DNA of 8,002 nt from Odoribacteraceae bacterium. GTDB lineage: Bacteria; Bacteroidota; Bacteroidia; Bacteroidales; Marinifilaceae. The DNA lies in NCBI GenBank assembly GCA_031279175.1, contig JAITJA010000185.1, forward strand, positions 1-8,002, written 5' to 3'. Positions 6,959 through 8,002 of this stretch are shown here, in pieces; the first letter of the stretch is position 1; every line of letters begins with the position of its first letter. The notes below the pieces were generated by a model. It saw nothing but the letters and a program-made list of their open reading frames with translations. It was not told the origin of the DNA and ran no database searches. The translations under genes were made by a program, and so were the position numbers.

Positions 6959-6995
6959 TTCGGTGGAAGGGATAATACTTGCTGGTTGTTTTCAT
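6951..6995 (-). CDS. Possible leader peptide upstream of metH
   Basis: A 14-codon frame reads MKTTSKYYPFHRMC and stops with TGA, followed in frame by TAA. It begins about 26 nt after the transcription start predicted from the promoter core at 7028-7035 and ends 63 nt before the first metH ATG (6887). Its last two sense codons are Met and Cys, the two sulfur amino acids, and both sit within a hairpin that also covers the stop. That is the layout expected of a ribosome-sensing leader for a methionine gene. Against it: only one internal Met and one Cys, no clear ribosome site, and frames this short arise by chance. No homologue is known to me with certainty. Confidence 0.35.
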   Translation of the reverse strand: MKTTSKYYPFHRMC

Positions 6996-7027
6996 GCGTC
7001 GGCTTGCTACAAGTTGGATGAATGACG

Positions 7028-7035
7028 CGAAGGTA
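7028..7035 (-). promoter_or_regulatory. Candidate promoter -7 element for metH-metF
   Basis: The minus strand reads TACCTTCG, one base off the TAnnTTTG consensus. The same box within an identical 11-mer (TACCTTCGCGT) occurs on the plus strand ahead of the PspC gene, at a distance suited to a promoter, which supports both. Predicted transcription begins near 7021, giving metH a leader of roughly 130-160 nt. No TTTG is seen at -33. Confidence 0.4.
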
Positions 7036-7185
7036 ATAAAGAAATCATATCCCGCGCGTGCCACCGGGGGAAATTACAGGGGTAACGCGGCGCGAACGGG
7101 TATCGAAAGCCTCCCCCGAGAATAAGTTTTCGCGTGTATTGTAAAAACAGTACTATGCGATACATGGTAGTTGGTTTGTTTTATA

Positions 7186-7193
7186 TACCTTCG
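7186..7193 (+). promoter_or_regulatory. Candidate promoter -7 element for the PspC-PadR pair
   Basis: TACCTTCG is one base off TAnnTTTG. Transcription would begin near 7200, leaving about 36 nt of A/T-rich leader before the ATG at 7236, which is typical spacing. A TTTG at 7175-7178 is too close to serve as the -33 box. An identical 11-mer faces the other way at 7025-7035. Confidence 0.4.
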
Positions 7194-7208
7194 CGTGTAA
7201 TTTCATCA

Positions 7209-7224
7209 TTTAACCGTTTAACCA
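7209..7224 (+). repeat. Tandem octamer in the PspC leader
   Basis: TTTAACCG and TTTAACCA lie head to tail, sharing TTTAACC, between the predicted transcription start and the ATG at 7236. It might be a protein-binding site such as an operator for the neighbouring PadR protein, or simply a low-complexity leader; nothing decides between these. Confidence 0.3.
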
Positions 7225-7235
7225 ATTCAAGAAAC

Positions 7236-7679
7236 ATGAAAAAAGTAGTCGTGGTGCACCTGCATGACAAGGTGTTTTCAATGGAAGAAGAGGCATACGC
7301 CTGCCTCCGGGAGACGCTGGATGGCCAGTGGCAAAAGGAAGAACTGGAAACGCGCGTCGCCGACCTCCTGTACCGCAGGACGGAAAGAAAAGAGAAAGTC
7401 ATCACGCTCCCGGACGTGGTGGAAGTATTGCAGCAACTCGGGATACAGGCTACCTGGCGTTCCCCCGGCTGGCGTTCCCCCGGCAACGCGTCAAAGAAAT
7501 TCTACCGGCAGCCCGACGGCAAAGTAATTGCCGGCATCTGTAACGGGCTGGGTAAGTATTTCGACATAGACCCCCTGGTGATCCGCGCGTGCTTCCTGGC
7601 CACGTTCTTGTTAGGCCCGACCGGGTGCTTTATTTACGTGGTTCTTTGGATCGTCATCCCGAATTCGCGAGTATCATGA
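7236..7679 (+). CDS. Short PspC-domain membrane protein
   Basis: A 147-residue protein from the ATG at 7236; the open frame extends upstream to 7134, but MKKVVVVHLHDKVFSMEEEAY is the recognisable family N-terminus. Residues 1-70 match the N-terminal module that precedes PspC in Bacteroidota proteins (VFSMEEEAYACL, then an acidic and basic helix). A linker contains WRSPG twice (residues 74-83), encoded by a perfect 15-bp duplication. The PspC domain spans about 88-144 (KFYRQPDGKVIAGICNGLGKYFDIDP, then a hydrophobic helix near 116-141). PspC proteins sit in the inner membrane and take part in envelope-stress responses. Many Bacteroidota homologues continue for several hundred residues with more membrane segments; this one stops right after the domain, and no frameshift is apparent. 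Its stop overlaps the padR start (ATGA), so the two are translationally coupled. Confidence 0.88.
   Translation: MKKVVVVHLHDKVFSMEEEAYACLRETLDGQWQKEELETRVADLLYRRTERKEKVITLPDVVEVLQQLGIQATWRSPGWRSPGNASKKFYRQPDGKVIAGICNGLGKYFDIDPLVIRACFLATFLLGPTGCFIYVVLWIVIPNSRVS
7455..7484 (+). repeat. Perfect 15-bp tandem duplication within the PspC gene
   Basis: TGGCGTTCCCCCGGC occurs twice in a row (7455-7469 and 7470-7484), keeping frame and coding for WRSPG-WRSPG in the linker between the N-terminal module and the PspC domain. Identity at all 15 positions, including wobble bases, points to a recent slippage event. Confidence 0.9.
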
Positions 7680-8002
7680 GCATCGACAACGCACGCGCCC
7701 AGATGCGGAAAGGAATACTGGAATATTGTATCCTATCCGTGCTTTCCAACGGCGACGCGTACGCCCCGGACATCCTTAACAAGTTAAAGGAGGCGCGCAT
7801 GATCGTCATGGAGGGAACACTATACCCGTTGCTCACGCGACAGAAGAACGCCGGGTGGCTGTCATATCGCTGGGAGGAGTCGACGCAAGGCCCGCCGCGG
7901 AAATATTACTCGATCACCGACGAGGGTCGTCGTTTCCTGGCCGACCTGGATTCCGCGTGGCAGGAGCTAGTCGAGACGGTTGATAAACTTCGTCATTGTC
8001 AA
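7676..8002 (+). CDS. PadR-family transcriptional regulator, 3' end beyond the window
   Basis: The frame is open to the last base: 109 codons without a stop, so the C-terminus is missing, probably by only a few residues since this subfamily is around 110 residues long. It is a cytoplasmic winged-helix DNA-binding protein, usually a repressor of its own operon. The PadR pattern is clear: MRKGILEYCILSVLS (10-24, first helix), GDAYAPDILNKLKEA (26-40), VMEGTLYPLLTRQKNAGWLSYRWEES (44-69, recognition helix region) and the wing GPPRKYYSITDEGRRFL (72-88). The start ATG (7676-7678) overlaps the TGA (7677-7679) of the PspC gene, showing coupled expression. PadR genes beside PspC genes are common in this phylum and probably control envelope-stress proteins. 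The ligand or signal is unknown. Confidence 0.93.
   Translation, partial: MSIDNARAQMRKGILEYCILSVLSNGDAYAPDILNKLKEARMIVMEGTLYPLLTRQKNAGWLSYRWEESTQGPPRKYYSITDEGRRFLADLDSAWQELVETVDKLRHCQ

Larger units (their letters stand above)
6888..7235. other. Divergent control region between metH and the PspC gene
   Basis: This 348-bp stretch has no long gene. It holds, from right to left: a tandem octamer TTTAACCG/TTTAACCA (7209-7224); a plus-strand promoter-like core (7186-7193); a TGTAT/ATACA dyad (7135-7139 and 7160-7164); a further copy of TTCGCGTGTA (7129-7138, repeated at 7190-7199); a minus-strand promoter-like core (7028-7035); a 14-codon reading frame (6951-6995); and GC-rich hairpins (6906-6958). 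I looked for cobalamin and SAM riboswitch cores on the minus strand and did not find one. Confidence 0.6.

Noticed and set aside
6948..6973. SAM-I riboswitch-like string on the plus strand (TTATC, then GGTGGAAGGGA)
   Set aside because: The essential downstream core (GATGAA, GGCAACC) is missing and the strand faces the PspC gene, not metH.
6888..7134. Cobalamin riboswitch upstream of metH
   Set aside because: A B12 riboswitch would be plausible for this gene, but I found no convincing B12-box and core combination on the minus strand.
7134..7235. Longer start for the PspC protein (34 extra residues)
   Set aside because: The extra residues do not resemble the family, and the region holds the likely promoter; the ATG at 7236 begins the recognisable N-terminal module.

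Overview
The window looks like a GC-rich chromosome of the phylum Bacteroidota, probably order Bacteroidales. The grounds are: Bacteroidota-type MetH and MetF; a PspC gene with the phylum's typical N-terminal module next to a PadR gene; lipoproteins and a Sec-exported nitroreductase of a kind common there; a TAnnTTTG-type promoter core; and A-rich rather than Shine-Dalgarno start regions. Nothing points to a phage, insertion sequence, CRISPR array, tRNA or rRNA. Genus cannot be fixed from the sequence alone.

Layout. Positions 1-191 are non-coding and hold GC-rich palindromes, including a strong minus-strand terminator (135-172) and two related 45-nt hairpin units. Positions 192-2324, minus strand, hold a tight three-gene cluster transcribed right to left: two related lipoproteins (1566-2324, then 845-1561) and an exported SagB/ThcOx-like nitroreductase (192-833), with gaps of 4 and 11 bp. 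A promoter core lies just upstream at 2374-2381. Positions 2392-6863, minus strand, hold metH followed after 11 bp by metF. Positions 6888-7235 are a divergent control region containing a possible short leader peptide upstream of metH and promoter cores facing both ways. Positions 7236-8002, plus strand, hold a short PspC-domain membrane protein and a PadR regulator sharing an ATGA stop/start overlap; padR is still open at the window edge.

How the genes work together. MetF reduces 5,10-methylenetetrahydrofolate to 5-methyltetrahydrofolate, and MetH passes that methyl group through cobalamin to homocysteine to make methionine, so the pair is one metabolic unit. The presumed metH leader carries a 14-codon reading frame ending in Met-Cys, overlapped by a hairpin, which suggests translation-sensitive control by sulfur amino acids; this is inference. 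The lipoprotein/nitroreductase cluster is probably its own transcription unit acting in the periplasm or at the outer membrane, with unknown function. The PspC/PadR pair looks like a self-regulated envelope-stress unit.

Most of the window is ordinary core metabolism. The parts most worth a second look are the metH leader, the repeated hairpin units at the left edge, and the lipoprotein pair.
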